A stretch of 64,000 bases of DNA from positions 1,736,001-1,800,000 of the forward strand of contig JANTQA010000075.1 of assembly GCA_027625915.1 (NCBI GenBank), written 5' to 3'. Shown piece after piece: positions 24,297 through 35,501 of the stretch (its first letter is position 1; every line of letters begins with the position of its first letter). Below the pieces are notes generated by a model. It was given only the letters and a program-made list of their open reading frames with translations. It was not told the origin of the DNA and ran no database searches. The DNA is from Anaeramoeba flamelloides. Lineage: Eukaryota > Metamonada > Anaeramoebidae. The translations under genes and the position numbers were made by a program.

Positions 24297-24366
24297 TATT
24301 AATTTTGGCTTGACAATTTTTTCGAACAAATTTTTAAAAGGAAATAAACATTTTTTTCAGTCAAAG

Positions 24367-25080
24367 GGGTTCAATATTTTTTTTCAAATATCAATTATTT
24401 TATATAATGGACCTTTGAAGAACAAATAAGAAATAAGCCTAATAATGCACATTGAAAAATTAATTGATATCCATTTGAAAGAAAACTAATAAATTAATAT
24501 TTTTCTTAAAAATTGAAAAACTCAAATTCTTAGTGACCCTATTGAGAAAAACATGAATGTTCGTTTTTATCTTCTACTGGTATTTGGATAATAAATAGAA
24601 AACAATTTTCACTTCATTTTCCATGCTTTTATTTTAGAAATCAAGTCCCCAAACGAAGTGTGTTGGTATTTGTGATCTTCGTTTGATAAAGGAAATGAAA
24701 ATGAAGTGAAAATTTTTAACATTTTTTCATCAAATTTAATGATCAAAGATCGAATAAAATTCCAATAGAAATCAATATTATTTCTTAACAATCATTTCCA
24801 CTTTACCAATAACCTTAGAATAGCACATTTTTACCAAGTGACAATTGATCTTGCAATAAAAAAAATTTTTGCAACTGAATTACGTTTCAAAAAAATAACC
24901 GAAAAAAATAAATAAAAATGTGCTGAAATGTGAAAAAATGATTTCAATTTTGAAAATTTTTAAAATAAATAAATTTTATTCGAATATCTATGCAACCCCA
25001 TTTAAACACGTGTATTTCACCCATTACAACTGGTACACTTGGATTGAAAAATAGTTTATTTTGTACTATTTGGGATATAT
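24367..25080 (+). repeat. Dispersed repeat P, copy 1
   Basis: A diverged direct match to 62220-62770. Shared blocks include TTCAAATATCAATTATTTT, GACCTTTGAAGAA, AATTGAAAAACTCAAA, AGAAATCAATAT, and a right part with TGTGAAAAAATGATTTC-like text and GACTGTAAAATAGTTTAT / GATTGAAAAATAGTTTAT. No coding capacity. The copies differ by several indels. Confidence 0.55.
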
Positions 25081-25205
25081 TTCCTAAAAAAAAACTTTTG
25101 TTACAATTAAAAAGAATTCAGAAAATTAACTTTATGGTAAATATATTTAAACTTTATGGTATCAAATTTTACTTCAAATAAATTTAAAATCATGGTTCCT
25201 TTTCC

Positions 25206-25382
25206 ATTATAAAACTTTTTTTTTCAAGTTATTTTTTTAATGTAGGGAATCATAATTTTTAATTATAAAATTTTCTAAGGTAATTTTTTATAAATTCTAT
25301 ATATCACAATCCATTTATAACAATTCAAATTGAAAATTTTTGTTTTGAATACAATTAGGATATTTGGGATTCTAAGGGATAA
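25206..25382 (+). mobile_element. Truncated end of TIR element family T, copy 3
   Basis: About 175 bp matching the right end of copy 2: TTTTTTTTCAAGTTATTTTT, AATTATAAAATTTTCT, AATTCAAATTGAAAATTTTT and a decayed terminus GGGATTCTAAGGGATAAAT. The rest of the element is missing. Confidence 0.65.
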
Positions 25383-27332
25383 ATAAAAAGGAACCAATAA
25401 GTATAAATTTTAATAAGATTTTAACTTAAAAAATGAATTGGAAATTCGTTAAATCTTTTTTCATAACTTTCAATATAAAACAGTATATAAATGTGAAAGG
25501 TCTAAAATCTTTTTGTACTCTTTTTTGAAATTTTGAAACATTTATTCTTGAAAATATAAGGAGATTGTTAATAAAATTTAATTTCTTTTTTAGGTGAAAA
25601 TTCAACAAATTTCTAAATAAATTTTTTAGCTAACAAAAATAAAATACAAAAAATAATAATAATAATAAAAAAAGAAATAAAGAAAGTAAACGATAAAGAA
25701 ACAATTAGAAAAGTAAATGTAAGCAAAAATTTAACTAAATTGCAAAAAAAAATTGAAAAGGTAAAAAAAAAAATTATTTATTGAAAAAATAATTCTAAAA
25801 GAAAAAGAAATTTAATAATAATTTTCATCAAAATATTGAAATTTAATTTAGATTAATATTGGATATAACCTAATAAAATGGCTTCCTATAAGATTTAAAA
25901 TTGGTAGATATTTTTATTTTCTAATTTATTTAAATTGTGTTAACAATTTATTTTTGAGTGTTTGTGGTATTTTAAAAAATGGATATTTAATTCTTTTTAA
26001 AAATGAATTATTCCCATATAAATGCTGTATTTAACAAATATTTAATAAAAAAAGAAAAATTTGTTTCTTTTTTTAATGATGAATATTTATTATTAAAATT
26101 ATTTCCAACGCAACAATAATTATATTAAAAACTAAACTTTTTTTCAGTCAACAAGACCCCGTTTATTCATAGAAATGGTAGATATTCAATGTATTTAATT
26201 CAGTCTACATTTCAAAATAATTTTACAAATTTTAGATCTAATCATTTTTTCTTATTTCGCCAAATGTTTTTTTTTTCTGTTTTTTGTTAGCTTTTTTTTT
26301 TTTTTTTTCTTTTCTTTTTTTTTTTAGAAAAGAAAAATCAATTTAAACAAGTAAAAAAATGTTTGAGACTCCAAAAAAACTTGAGAAAATTGAGGTTTTG
26401 TAATTTCTTGTAAAATAAAAATATTTAATATTAAAAAATTATTTTGTCAATAATTAAAATTTTCGAAAGAAATTGAGAAATTTTTCACAGAGTATTCAAA
26501 TGAAGGTACCAAATTTTTGTTAAAAAATTTTATTATTTTAATGAAATTTATAGTTTGTTCATACTTTTCTTTTATGAATATCAATTCTAATATGAAGTCT
26601 ATTATTTTTCTTATTTCCAAACAATCATAAGTTGGTTGATTCTGAAAAAAAATAAAAAAAAAAAAAAAACGTTGAGCATTTCATTTTTGGCTGGTACCCT
26701 TTGATTCGAATGGAGTTTATAGAAGATTAGTAATTATTAAAAGTTAATGAGAAAAAAATCCTAATAGTAACTTTTTTTTGGTTGAGTCAAAATTTATTCA
26801 ATAATTAAATTCCCTGATATTTTAGAAAAAATCACTTCAATATTTTAAAAAGGAATATTAAAAAAAAAAATAAAATTTTTTTCAGTATTGTTCAACTACC
26901 ATTTATTTAATTTTAGCTGTGTTAATGTTCACATATAGAAGTTATTTTCTTGATCAAAAAAAGAAAAAGAAATGAAAAGAAAGAAAAAGAATAGTGAAAT
27001 GTGCGGAAATACTTCTTTACATTTTTTTACAAAAAAAAAACCTTTTGAATTTATTATATTTTTTGAACCAAAATCAAATAAATACACAAATTACTATATA
27101 AAAACAAATGATTTGTTAAAACAAGTTCAATTAAAGTATTTTTCTTTGAAAAATTTTTTAAAAAGTTAAAACTGGTATTATAACTGATAAAAAAAAAAAT
27201 TTCTTTAGGTTCTCTGAGTTTTCCTATTTTTCTGATACATATGAATCCCAAAGAAATAGATTGTAATTTTGTGATTTCCATTTATTTGTTTTGTGCTTTT
27301 TTATGGCTATAGTGTACTTTACATTGAGTATA

Positions 27333-27430
27333 TATTGGGTTAACTCAGAACCCTAAGTAAAACAAATATTTCAGAATTGAGAAACAAGATAATCACCTGA
27401 AATTTTATCCCATTTATATTATTTAAAATA
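27333..27430 (+). repeat. Inverted repeat N, left member
   Basis: TATTGGGTTAACTCAGAACC followed by ~75 bp that recurs in reverse orientation at 29490-29585 (shared AACAAATATTTCA and TGAAATTTTATCC). Identity looks like about 80%. Together the two members bracket METTL18 and Asterix. Confidence 0.7.
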
Positions 27431-27585
27431 CCAATAGACTTTCACAATAATTCGTAAATTAATTTTGAATATCCCAGTTTTACAATATCAAGAAAATATA
27501 GGGAATTTTTTTTTCGGAACAGCCGAGAACGAGATAAAAAAAAGAATATGAAAAAACTATTAAAGATTTTCAGAGTTTTATTGTT

Positions 27586-28458
27586 TTATTTTTCCTTCCA
27601 AGTCAGCTGAATAATTTGACGATTTACTGACATGCCATCCTCAAAGCTTTTTGCAATTTTGAAATCAAATTGGTCGTCCTTGAGTATTTTCATCTTAAAT
27701 TGGTGCACTGATCCACCAACACCAAAATAAGAAGTTTTTGAGGCAATCAAGATTATCCCTGATTTGCTTAATAGTTGATGAAATAACTTTATTAAAATAG
27801 GGTAGGACTTTGTGTCGTAAAGGATTTCTGAAGCAAGTATTAAGTCAAAAGTTGAAGAAACACTCTTGCCCATTGTTGACTCGTTTTGTATTGCTGTTGC
27901 TAAGTGTTTCCAGTCTCCCGAAACAAATTCGCAATTGGAAATCCTGTTCGGCAAATTCAAAAGAACATTGTTGATCGTAAGTTGTTGAAGAACCTCATAA
28001 TTGTAGTCCTGGAACACGACATGTTTGGCACCACGAATTAAAGAGTAAATGCCCAAAACACCATGCCCGCATCCTAAATCAAGAACATTTTTTTCTTGGC
28101 AATTACATAGCTGTTTAAAATTGAATAACAGATCGTAGGAACACTCCCACAATTTAAACCCTCCTTCGTACACGCTTGGAACAAGATCGGTGTTTGTTCC
28201 GATTTGTTTTGAAACAGAATTTTGATCCTGAATAATATACTTCTTGATAATTTCTTGTGTATTGATCTTGATTGTTTCGATTTGCTTTTTAATGCTCTCC
28301 AAGTTGCGGCTATTAATGTCTATCATTTCACATGCTCGTCTTTCGCAATTGCCTTCAGACTCTTCAGACTCAATCTTGTTCTTTTCATTTGGAGAAGAAT
28401 CACTGTCGAGATCAGAATCGCTTTTGGAATTTAGTTTAAAATTAAATCGAAATGACAT
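27586..28458 (-). CDS. METTL18: METTL18-like protein-histidine N-methyltransferase
   Basis: A single exon encoding 290 residues from the ATG at 28458. An upstream in-frame ATG at 28494 is possible, but the 28458 start gives MSFRFNFKL, like the MTFQFNF start of animal METTL18. The N-terminal ~85 residues are acidic and variable. The seven-beta-strand methyltransferase fold follows: SVYEGGFKLWECS (95-107), SAM motif I LDLGCGHG (126-133), FQDYN (149-153), SGDW (180-183), ASEILYD (209-215) and TSYFGVGGSVHQF near 252-264, all hallmarks of this family. Animal METTL18 and yeast Hpm1 methylate a histidine of ribosomal protein uL3 (RPL3); the same substrate is inferred here. It is divergently arranged with Asterix across 545 bp. 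The stop is TAA. Confidence 0.93.
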   Translation of the reverse strand: MSFRFNFKLNSKSDSDLDSDSSPNEKNKIESEESEGNCERRACEMIDINSRNLESIKKQIETIKINTQEIIKKYIIQDQNSVSKQIGTNTDLVPSVYEGGFKLWECSYDLLFNFKQLCNCQEKNVLDLGCGHGVLGIYSLIRGAKHVVFQDYNYEVLQQLTINNVLLNLPNRISNCEFVSGDWKHLATAIQNESTMGKSVSSTFDLILASEILYDTKSYPILIKLFHQLLSKSGIILIASKTSYFGVGGSVHQFKMKILKDDQFDFKIAKSFEDGMSVNRQIIQLTWKEK

Positions 28459-29003
28459 GTGCAAAATGAAAAAATGATTGCAAATAGGGGACATTGTTCA
28501 GAAACGTATTTAGAGTGGTGTTTTACCAATACTTAATTTAGTTTTACCAGGTGAATTTTAGAAAAGAAGGAGTTGATTTGTTATCTCTTTTCGAAAGCCG
28601 ATAAAATCAACTCTTTTGGTTGGAAATTATTGATTTTTAATGACGAAAAAGAAGAATTGCATTTATGTCGGTTGATGAACTTTTCTTCATACTGTCAATT
28701 GAAAAATACAAAGATCAATATTTTCATTCAGCTTTTCAATAACACACCTCTCATCAATTAAAATAAATCATCAAAGTCAACATTTCTAAAAGGTAAATTA
28801 ATAATTTAATCCGGTTTTCAGAAATTAAAAAAATAGAAATAGTACTCTGATTCTAAAATTCTTATATTGGAAAGCTAAATGAAAATTTTGTTCCCTTTAT
28901 TTTACAACAAACATTATGGAACAGAGAAGAATTTCAAGTAAAAATAAAATTTCATTTTTTTTCTAAAGCCTTTTATATATTTGCTTTATTTATTTTTTTT
29001 TGT
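28459..29003. promoter_or_regulatory. Divergent intergenic region between METTL18 and Asterix
   Basis: These 545 bp must hold both promoters. Visible items are a hairpin-capable pair (GAGTTGATTTGTTATC at 28569 with GATAAAATCAACTC near 28601) and a copy of repeat Q (28715-28920). T-rich tracts precede the Asterix start. No known core promoter motif can be assigned. Confidence 0.4.
28715..28920 (+). repeat. Dispersed repeat Q, copy 1
   Basis: A diverged direct match to 37155-37365: TTTTCATTCAGCTTT, AATCATCAAA, TCTAAAAGG, GCTAAATGAAAATTTT and TTTACAACAAA blocks occur in the same order. No coding capacity; it overlaps the divergent promoter region. Confidence 0.45.
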
Positions 29004-29327
29004 ATGAGTAAAAAAGATCCCAGAAGAGAAAACAAAATCAAAAAATTTGATTCCAATTATTATATTACAGGAAGTGGCGACAGTGAAGGGTGGAACGAAA
29101 TCATCAATCTCCTTGCTCTCGGTTTGAATTTGATCTCTACCTTTTTAAAAAACCATTACTTGGCATGGTTTGGTTTCTTCATTTCTTTATCAACACTTAC
29201 AACAAAACACGCAACCTCTTCGTCATCACAAATGATCCCTTCAATTATTTTTTCAATTGTGACACTTGGAATACATTACATTACGGGAAGAAGAATGCCG
29301 ATTAAAGAAATGTTTATGCGGAAGTAG
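29004..29327 (+). CDS. WDR83OS: Asterix / WDR83OS (PAT complex subunit)
   Basis: A single exon of 107 residues starting MSKKDPRRENKI. It matches the short eukaryotic Asterix family (human protein 106 residues): the DPRRxNKI motif near the N-terminus, a hydrophilic stretch, then hydrophobic helices at about 32-50, 53-70 and 79-96, with AWFGFFISLST and QMIPSIIFSIVTLGIHYI corresponding to the conserved core. In animals Asterix partners CCDC47 in the PAT complex, which protects and chaperones polar transmembrane segments at the ER translocon; the same role is inferred. It is divergent from METTL18. The stop is TAG. Confidence 0.9.
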   Translation: MSKKDPRRENKIKKFDSNYYITGSGDSEGWNEIINLLALGLNLISTFLKNHYLAWFGFFISLSTLTTKHATSSSSQMIPSIIFSIVTLGIHYITGRRMPIKEMFMRK

Positions 29328-29489
29328 TAGAATGCTTTTTCACAAAAGCAATTTTTTTTATTCTTTCTCATCTCCACTTTTGGCTTTTACACCAAATAAA
29401 AGAAATTTTTTTTTTTCTTTTCTTTTTTCTTTTCTTTTCTTTTTTTAAACTCTTCTTTTGGTAAAATCTTTTTTTAACCAATGAGTGTA

Positions 29490-29585
29490 TTTGAAATATA
29501 AATTGGATAAAATTTCAGATGGTTTTCTTTGTTTTCAATTATGAAATATTTGTTTCATTTAGGATTCTTAGTTAACCCAATATAT
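29490..29585 (-). repeat. Inverted repeat N, right member
   Basis: The reverse complement starts TATTGGGTTAACTAAGAATC and follows 27333-27430 for ~95 bp. It lies 160 bp past the Asterix stop codon, so the inverted pair brackets a 2.25-kb block holding exactly two intact host genes. Confidence 0.7.
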
Positions 29586-29913
29586 GTCCAATATATACAA
29601 CACGAACCATAAAAGGAGTCAAACAAACAAATTGAGAGCACAAATTCACATCTATTTTTTGGAATTCTTTATTTTGAAAAAGGAAAACGAAAATGAAAAA
29701 GAAGTGAAAATTAATTCCCATCTAGCATTCAAATATCATTAGTTTTTATTGATAAAATCAACACACAAACAATGGTTTCTTCTCCACAAAACAGGTCACA
29801 ATGAATATTATTCAAAACCAAAACAACAATTGAATTTTTTGACATTTTACAATCGAGTATTGAAAAAAAATACCTGACATTAAAATATTCCATTATTAAG
29901 ATTTTTAATAGTT

Positions 29914-30496
29914 AATATGTCCTTAATAAAATTAAGCACTATTTTTTTCTGACTAATATTTTTCGAAATCTAAATTTCATACTTAATTCAATTAACCACT
30001 GGAATATTTTTTTTTAGAATAAAAACACTCTCAACTTTTGAATATCAAAATTATTTTTTGAAATTACTGTGCACTTTTTTATTTTTTTTTTGAAAAATTG
30101 GGGTTGAGAAAAGTTTGAAATCAAAGAATAAGTTAATATATTAAATTAGAATGCTTTTCCAGAGAGTTTATCCTTTTAGTTTAACTTTTTTTTAATTTTA
30201 CCATTTAAAACTAAAAAAAAAAACATTTGAGGACCAAATTAGTGCCTTTTGTGAAAAGAAAATTCCCAGAATTTAGAATTTGTTTTAGTAAATGAGTTAA
30301 AACAAGAGAGTGTATCGAAAAATATACATTATTTCAAGTCTGAATTCAATGATTTTGGCAAAAAAAGTTTTCCAGAAAAAGTTAAATTGAAACTTTATTT
30401 ATTTTTATTTTATCATTTTGTTTTTTTAATTGTATTAATGGAAAGTATTTGATCAGTTTTTCATTTTTAGTGTTTTTTGGTTCGTAGGGACATATT
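29914..30496 (-). mobile_element. AATATGTCC element (family L), copy 2 (583 bp)
   Basis: The reverse complement of 23717-24296 along its whole length, beginning AATATGTCCTTAATAAAATT and ending GGGACATATT. Flanking DNA outside the match differs between the copies, so the match edges define the element. Confidence 0.75.
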
Positions 30497-31374
30497 AGGA
30501 AAATTGACATTTAATTTCTTTTATTTAAAATCAAATCCTTTTTATAAATAACCAAATTTTTGATGAACTAAGTAATAAACCTACCTAAAGTTGATTAAAG
30601 TAAGGTGTCTATAAAATACTCAAGTAATTAGTTTGATAAAGCATAAGTAGATCTCCTTATTAGAAAAACAATAGGAAGTTTTAGAGAGCTTTATTAGAGT
30701 TTGAAAAATCATAATTTTTATTCTTGTTTTCTTATCGATCGAATGGTGTTTTGAACTTGTGTTATTAAATTAATCATAATTCTTATAATAGACGAGTTAT
30801 AATTTTTAAATTTGATTCATAAAAAAAGGATTTGGGTTTAAATATTTGAAATTACATAGACGATTTTCCTAATATTAACAATTAAAAAACTATTCAGGGA
30901 TTATTTTCAGGTCAGGTATTTTTTTCAATACTATACTTGAACTTTCTAAATCACCATAATTTATCAAATAATGTATAAAAAAAAAAAAATACTTTTCAAG
31001 GAACAATTCTTTAATATTAGGTACATATTTTTTTTTATATATTATTGTTTGAAAAAAAAAAAAAAAAAAGATTCTGACTTGTTGTAGCCAATCTTTTTTT
31101 GTGTGTTTCTTATTTTTTGCTATACCATATAACAATTATTTAGTGTCTTTTTTGTGATCTTATGGTATGTGCTAAAAAGTTATGTGATTGTAACGAATTA
31201 CACACTCTTATTAAGAATTTAAAAATTGTAAGGTTGATGTAGTTTTTTTTTTTTTTGTTTTAACAATTCAATCAATTTTTGGATTGTATTTTCCTTTTCA
31301 AATTAAAACGGATAAGTATTATTCCTAAAAGAATATAAAATACACTATATTCAAAATAATTTGCACTTTTTTAG

Positions 31375-31505
31375 ATAAATCCCCCCTATCACCATTAAAA
31401 AATGAATAAATGTTAAAACTTTGATTTTACAGTTAACTTTCAGAAAGAGGGTGTCAGTATAAGCACTTTGAAAATGTAATTTACACTTCTCCAATAATAA
31501 AATAA
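31375..31505 (+). repeat. Repeat family A, 3'-tail fragment
   Basis: Only the last part of the family is present: GATTTTACAGTTAACTTTCA and the terminal TGTAATTTACACTTCTCC with an AATAATAAAATAA tail, aligned with the ends of 265-825 and 19217-19792. Confidence 0.5.
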
Positions 31506-32249
31506 TATAATTTTAATTTTTTTTTAAGAGATTTTTTTAAAAGGGGTATGAAAATATTGTGAAAAAAGTATTTGGTTAATTAATTTTGGAATTTCAAAAA
31601 CAAAGAAATAATTTTAGACATCTAATACGATTTTAGGTACAAAATTAGAACTAATGAAAAACACAAAAAATTATCCAATAAGGAACATTTTAGTGTAATT
31701 TTTTTTTTTTTCAAAAATTATTTTTCCAAGAATACACATTATTTTAATTGTATTTTTTTCTTTTTTGTCTTATATTTTGTTTAAAATTGCAGTATAAAGT
31801 GGAAACAGCTATATTATATTCAATTAAACGTGTATATATTATAAAAAAATATCACGTTACATCAGTAAAACTAGAGATAGGCTTGTAAAATGTGTTTTTT
31901 ACCTTGAAAATTAATAAAATCTGTGATAAATAATTTATTTTTTATTTTTGTTTATCGAGATTTTTTCAAAAAAAATTAAATACAATTTTATTTTAACAAA
32001 TCACAAAAGACTCAAAATGCATATTCATGTCGTATTTTTTTAGGATTTAAAAGTCAACTCAACAAAATTCTGTTTCAAACACTTTGTAAAAACATTCAGA
32101 TAAAAGGATAAATAGGGTGGATTCCAAAAACAAACATAATGTATAAAAAAATAATTGATTATGTATATCAAGTAATGTCTTCTTGGGAGGTAAACTATAT
32201 AAAAAAAAACAGAGATAATTGAAAAAAAAAAATTACAAAAAAAATCAAA

Positions 32250-32668
32250 TATTTTGATTTTAGGATTGTTACACAAGTGTACATATGGAATGTTGTAAAA
32301 AAATAGAGTTTTTGCAATTTTAGAGATAAATAAAGAGTTGCATGCATTTATCCAAATTTTCTCTAAAGTAAAGACAACCCTTTTGTATTGATTTTTTGGT
32401 CTTGAATCAATTTTCAATATAAAATCGTTTTGTGAGCATGAATACATTGTTTGAAAAATGATTTTTTTAAAAAAAAAATTGAAAGGTTGATCTTGACCAA
32501 ACGATTTTTTGATTAAACTTATTATTATTCTATAAAGATAATCAGATATTATATTTACTTTTACAAAAATTTGGACAAATGTATGCAACTCTTTATTTAT
32601 CTCTAAAATTGCAAAAACTCTATTTTTTTACAACATTCCATATTTACACTTGTGCAATAATCAAAATT
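32250..32668. mobile_element. TIR element G (419 bp, ~105-bp arms)
   Basis: The left arm (32250-32362) and right arm (32566-32668) are inverted copies; shared blocks include GAATGTTGTAAAAAAATAGA and its complement, and AGAGTTGCATGCATTTATCC against GGACAAATGTATGCAACTCT. The ~200-bp centre is unique. A long antisense frame running through the element is Phe/Ile-rich and only reflects the arms. Confidence 0.75.
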
Positions 32669-33163
32669 CGATGACATTCTCCAGAAAATCAACTGAAAAA
32701 AAAAAAAAAAGAAAGAAAGAAAGAAATATATAGCTTTAAAGGGGATAATACCGAGCTAATATTACTCAACCTACCATAAGGAAAATAAATCTCATATCCA
32801 ATTAATTCCTAACAACCTATATCTAACACAAATTCATCCCAATTTAAATAACTCTCAACATTTTTCTTATTTAAATTTCAAAGTTTCTTCTCTACTTTCA
32901 TTTTTTTTTTTTTTTTTTCTAAAGACTCATTATTTAAACCTTCTTTTAGAAAACTCAATTAAGTTTACAATAAACTATCTTTCATAATAATTGGCCCATT
33001 AAAAATCAAATTTTAAATAAAAATATTTTTAATAATTTAAGTTATCTATTATAATATAAAAATTTGTATTTTAATATTCAATACTATACTCAAGAGATAT
33101 TTTTTTTCGTCTAAAAATAAAAGAAAGAAAAATAAAAAAAACTGTTGAAAAAAATTGGGCCAT

Positions 33164-33331
33164 TTATTTTGAAAGAAGCATTACATGAAAAATAGACAAT
33201 TTAAAAAAGTAAAAAAACCCATTTATGGATTCTCCTTCCATTTGAATAACTAAATCTAATCTCTTTTTCGTATTTGCAACCAATTTTTTCATTAATTCAT
33301 CTGTTACTTCTTTCAAATTTTTCATTTTCAT
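33164..33331 (-). CDS. Possible exon or small ORF, unidentified
   Basis: On the minus strand an open frame from an ATG at 33331 gives MKMKNLKEVTDELMKK followed by LVANTKKRLDLVIQMEGE, an amphipathic, coiled-coil-like stretch with better codon texture than nearby noise, then a Phe-rich tail likely to be intron. A TTTTTCAACAG acceptor-like sequence lies at its 5' side. No family is recognised and no partner exon can be fixed. It could be noise. Confidence 0.2.
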   Translation of the reverse strand: MKMKNLKEVTDELMKKLVANTKKRLDLVIQMEGESINGFFYFFKLSIFHVMLLSK

Positions 33332-33964
33332 TTTCCATTTTAACAAAACACTGTTGAAAAAATAAAAAAAAGAAAAAATGATTTATTTGCAAACTTTTTA
33401 TTGTGAGAGGAAAAACTTCAAAACGATACAAAAGCAATTCATTATTCAAATGTAAGGTGGGCCATTTATTATGAAATTTAGTTTAGTTACAACAACTTTA
33501 CTTCTTCACGCTTTGAATTAGAAGTTACAAATTCGGTCATTCCAAAATTCCCCTTAACAAATAAAGTGCTTTTTTACCACTAAAGCCTTCGCAATAAATC
33601 AAAAAAAATTTAAAAATATAAACATCATGTTTACACTTGTGTTTTTTTAAAAAAAGCGTGATCAAAAAAGATTTTAATATATTCTTGAAAATAGGTCTGT
33701 TGAATTTTGGCAACTTGTTTGTAGATACTTTGAGAAAAGGTTTTTGGTAACACTTTATTAAAATGACTATATCTATTGTATTTTTTTTTTTTTTAAATTT
33801 TCTACTTTTGTCTTTTATTGATAAAAAGATGATCATCTTATCATATATAATAAAAACTTATCTCGTTAGCTATTTACATGAGGGTAGATGCAGATGAAAA
33901 ATTGAAAAAAAAAATATTCAAATTCAAATCCGAAATGAGAGAACAATCTTTAAAGAAAAATATT

Positions 33965-35501
33965 TTAATTGTTTTTTTTGTCTTTATTTTGTTCAATTAA
34001 TTTTTGTTCATTTTTATCATTTTCTCTTTCTTCGTTTATCCACTCTTCGCCAGCATTTTCTATAACTGTGTTTGCAATAACCTTTTTTGTAACCTTTGCA
34101 ACCTTTCCGCCGGTTTTATAAACATTAACAGTTATATCTGTGCTGTCCTTTGCGATTTCTCCGACCTGCTCGCCATATCTGTGCTTCATGACTTGTGTTG
34201 TGGACTCCCCTGTAGACTCTATAAGAATTTTCCCTGCGTCAATAATTCCATCAAAGATCATTAGCCCACCTTCAAGCGTCCCAACAAGAATATTTTTTGT
34301 AATTTTCGTTTTTTTTCCAGAGTTATCAGAAATTTTCTCACCAAATTTGGTGTCTTTAATCATTTCAACACCCCCTTTCCCAAGAGCTGAAGCAGTTGTG
34401 AAGATCCCTTTTAAGATCGTGCCAGTAATTTTGCTTGCCTTTTCTGTAATCATTTTGGTTTGTTTGACCCGAGTTTTTGTTTTTTCAGAGACTTCTGTTT
34501 CCTTTTCTTTCTTTTTAATCTTCCCTGTAAGCTTATTGCCCCCGCTTTTAATAGCCTCCCCACCAATAATGGCACCTCGGATTATTGCACTCCGAATAGT
34601 TTTCCCTCCATTCCTGATCTTTTTTCCATAAATTTCTTCTTTTTGGGTTTGTTTTTGTTTTTTTGGATCATATTTCTCAAGCTGGAATTCAGAATTCTCA
34701 TACTCGTCCACAATAAAATCAAAGTCTTCTTGTGGTTCCCAAAACTCCTTCTTTTTGTTTTTCTTTGTTTCTTTTTCTTCACTTATTTCAGTATTAATTT
34801 CTTTCTCTTTTTCATTTTCTTTTTCTAATTTTTCTTCTTTTTCTTTTTCTATTTCTTCTATTTCTTCTATTTCTTTTTCTATTTCTTCTTTCTTTTCTTC
34901 TTTCTTTTCTTCTTTCTTTTCTTCTTTCTTTTCTTCTTTCTTTTCTTCCTTTGTTTCTTCTTTTTTCTCTTTTTTTTCTTCTATTTCTTCTTTTTTTTCT
35001 TTTTCATCTTCTTTTTTTTGATTTTGTTTTGCTACCAATGGATCAGCTATAATAAATTTGGAACAGTTTTCTAAAATTTGTTCTAATAAAGTTATGAAAT
35101 CTTTGTCCAATTTTCTTTTTGATCATTAAACAATAAAAGTAAAAAAAAAATTAACAAGCTTTAAAAAGAAAGGTTTAACAGAAATCAAAAAGAAAAAACA
35201 AATCATACTCTAAAATTGTTGTTCCTAAAAAAATAGTATTGCTAAGTGGAAGCACATAATTAAAAGGTGCAACTCTTAAAATTGTAGTTTCTTTTGTAAT
35301 TGGACAAAAATATTCAAAATATTGCAAATAAACTATTTTGTCATTTCCTTTCGAAGAGACAAATGCCAATTCACCTGAATCGTGTATTTTTTCTTTAGTG
35401 TTTTTTTCGATCTTAAAAACTTGTACGCTGGGAATACGAAAAATTATTTCCGTTTCTATTTCTTTTGGAAGTTCGCCTTTAATAATTTGAATATTGTTCA
35501 T
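33965..35501 (-). CDS. Spartin / senescence-domain protein (ERD7-like)
   Basis: Two exons, 35501-35209 and 35114-33965, joined across a 94-nt GTATGA..AAAAG intron, give 1443 nt and 480 residues. Residues 1-100 form the N-terminal beta-rich module (RIPSVQVFKIE, SGELAFVSS, ITKETTILRVAPF). Residues ~128-224 are a Lys/Glu tract with five near-perfect KKEE repeats. The senescence domain runs from ~264 to 451: GGKTIRSAIIRGAI, ILKGIFTTASALGKGG, RYGEQVGEIAKDSTD and KKVIANTVIENAGEEW, aligning with human spartin (SPG20) and plant ERD7. Spartin acts in lipid transfer, lipid-droplet turnover and endosomal sorting; plant members bind acidic phospholipids in stress. The MIT domain of animal spartin is absent, making it closer in layout to the plant type. 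The role here is inferred only. Confidence 0.85.

Larger units (their letters stand above)
23239..27585. other. Intergenic spacer with dispersed repeats
   Basis: No exon can be supported. The tract contains a 580-bp AATATGTCC element (23717-24296), a copy of repeat P (24367-25080), an end fragment of element T (25206-25382), a long T run (about 23333-23358), and the left member of an inverted repeat pair (27333-27430). The region 25390-27320 is AT-rich with poly-A/T runs; short Lys/Phe-rich frames there show no conserved features. Confidence 0.6.
29328..33964. other. Intergenic spacer with repeats and inverted elements
   Basis: It contains the right member of inverted repeat N (29490-29585), AATATGTCC element copy 2 (29914-30496), a family A tail (31375-31505), a ~420-bp TIR element (32250-32668) and one weak short reading frame (33164-33331). 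The rest (30500-31370, 31510-32240, 32700-33150, 33350-33960) is AT-rich spacer. A sequence AAATGGCCCA preceded by AATA recurs on the minus strand near 33157 and 33462 as a small local duplication. Confidence 0.55.

Noticed and set aside
27054-27281. Overlapping short frames on both strands around 26970-27280
   Set aside because: Composition is only Lys/Phe/Ile/Asn, no start context, splice partners or family resemblance.
28459-28494. METTL18 start at 28494
   Set aside because: Starting 12 codons later gives MSFRFNF, which matches the conserved METTL18 N-terminus; the extra residues look like leader sequence.
23717-30496. Reading the two AATATGTCC copies as the terminal repeats of one 6.8-kb transposon
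   Set aside because: Each copy has its own short inverted termini at both ends, so they look like two complete small elements rather than TIRs of a large one.
32040-32588. 182-residue minus-strand frame
   Set aside because: Phe/Ile/Asn-rich and runs through the arms of TIR element G; no codon bias or domain, so it is a chance frame in AT-rich DNA.
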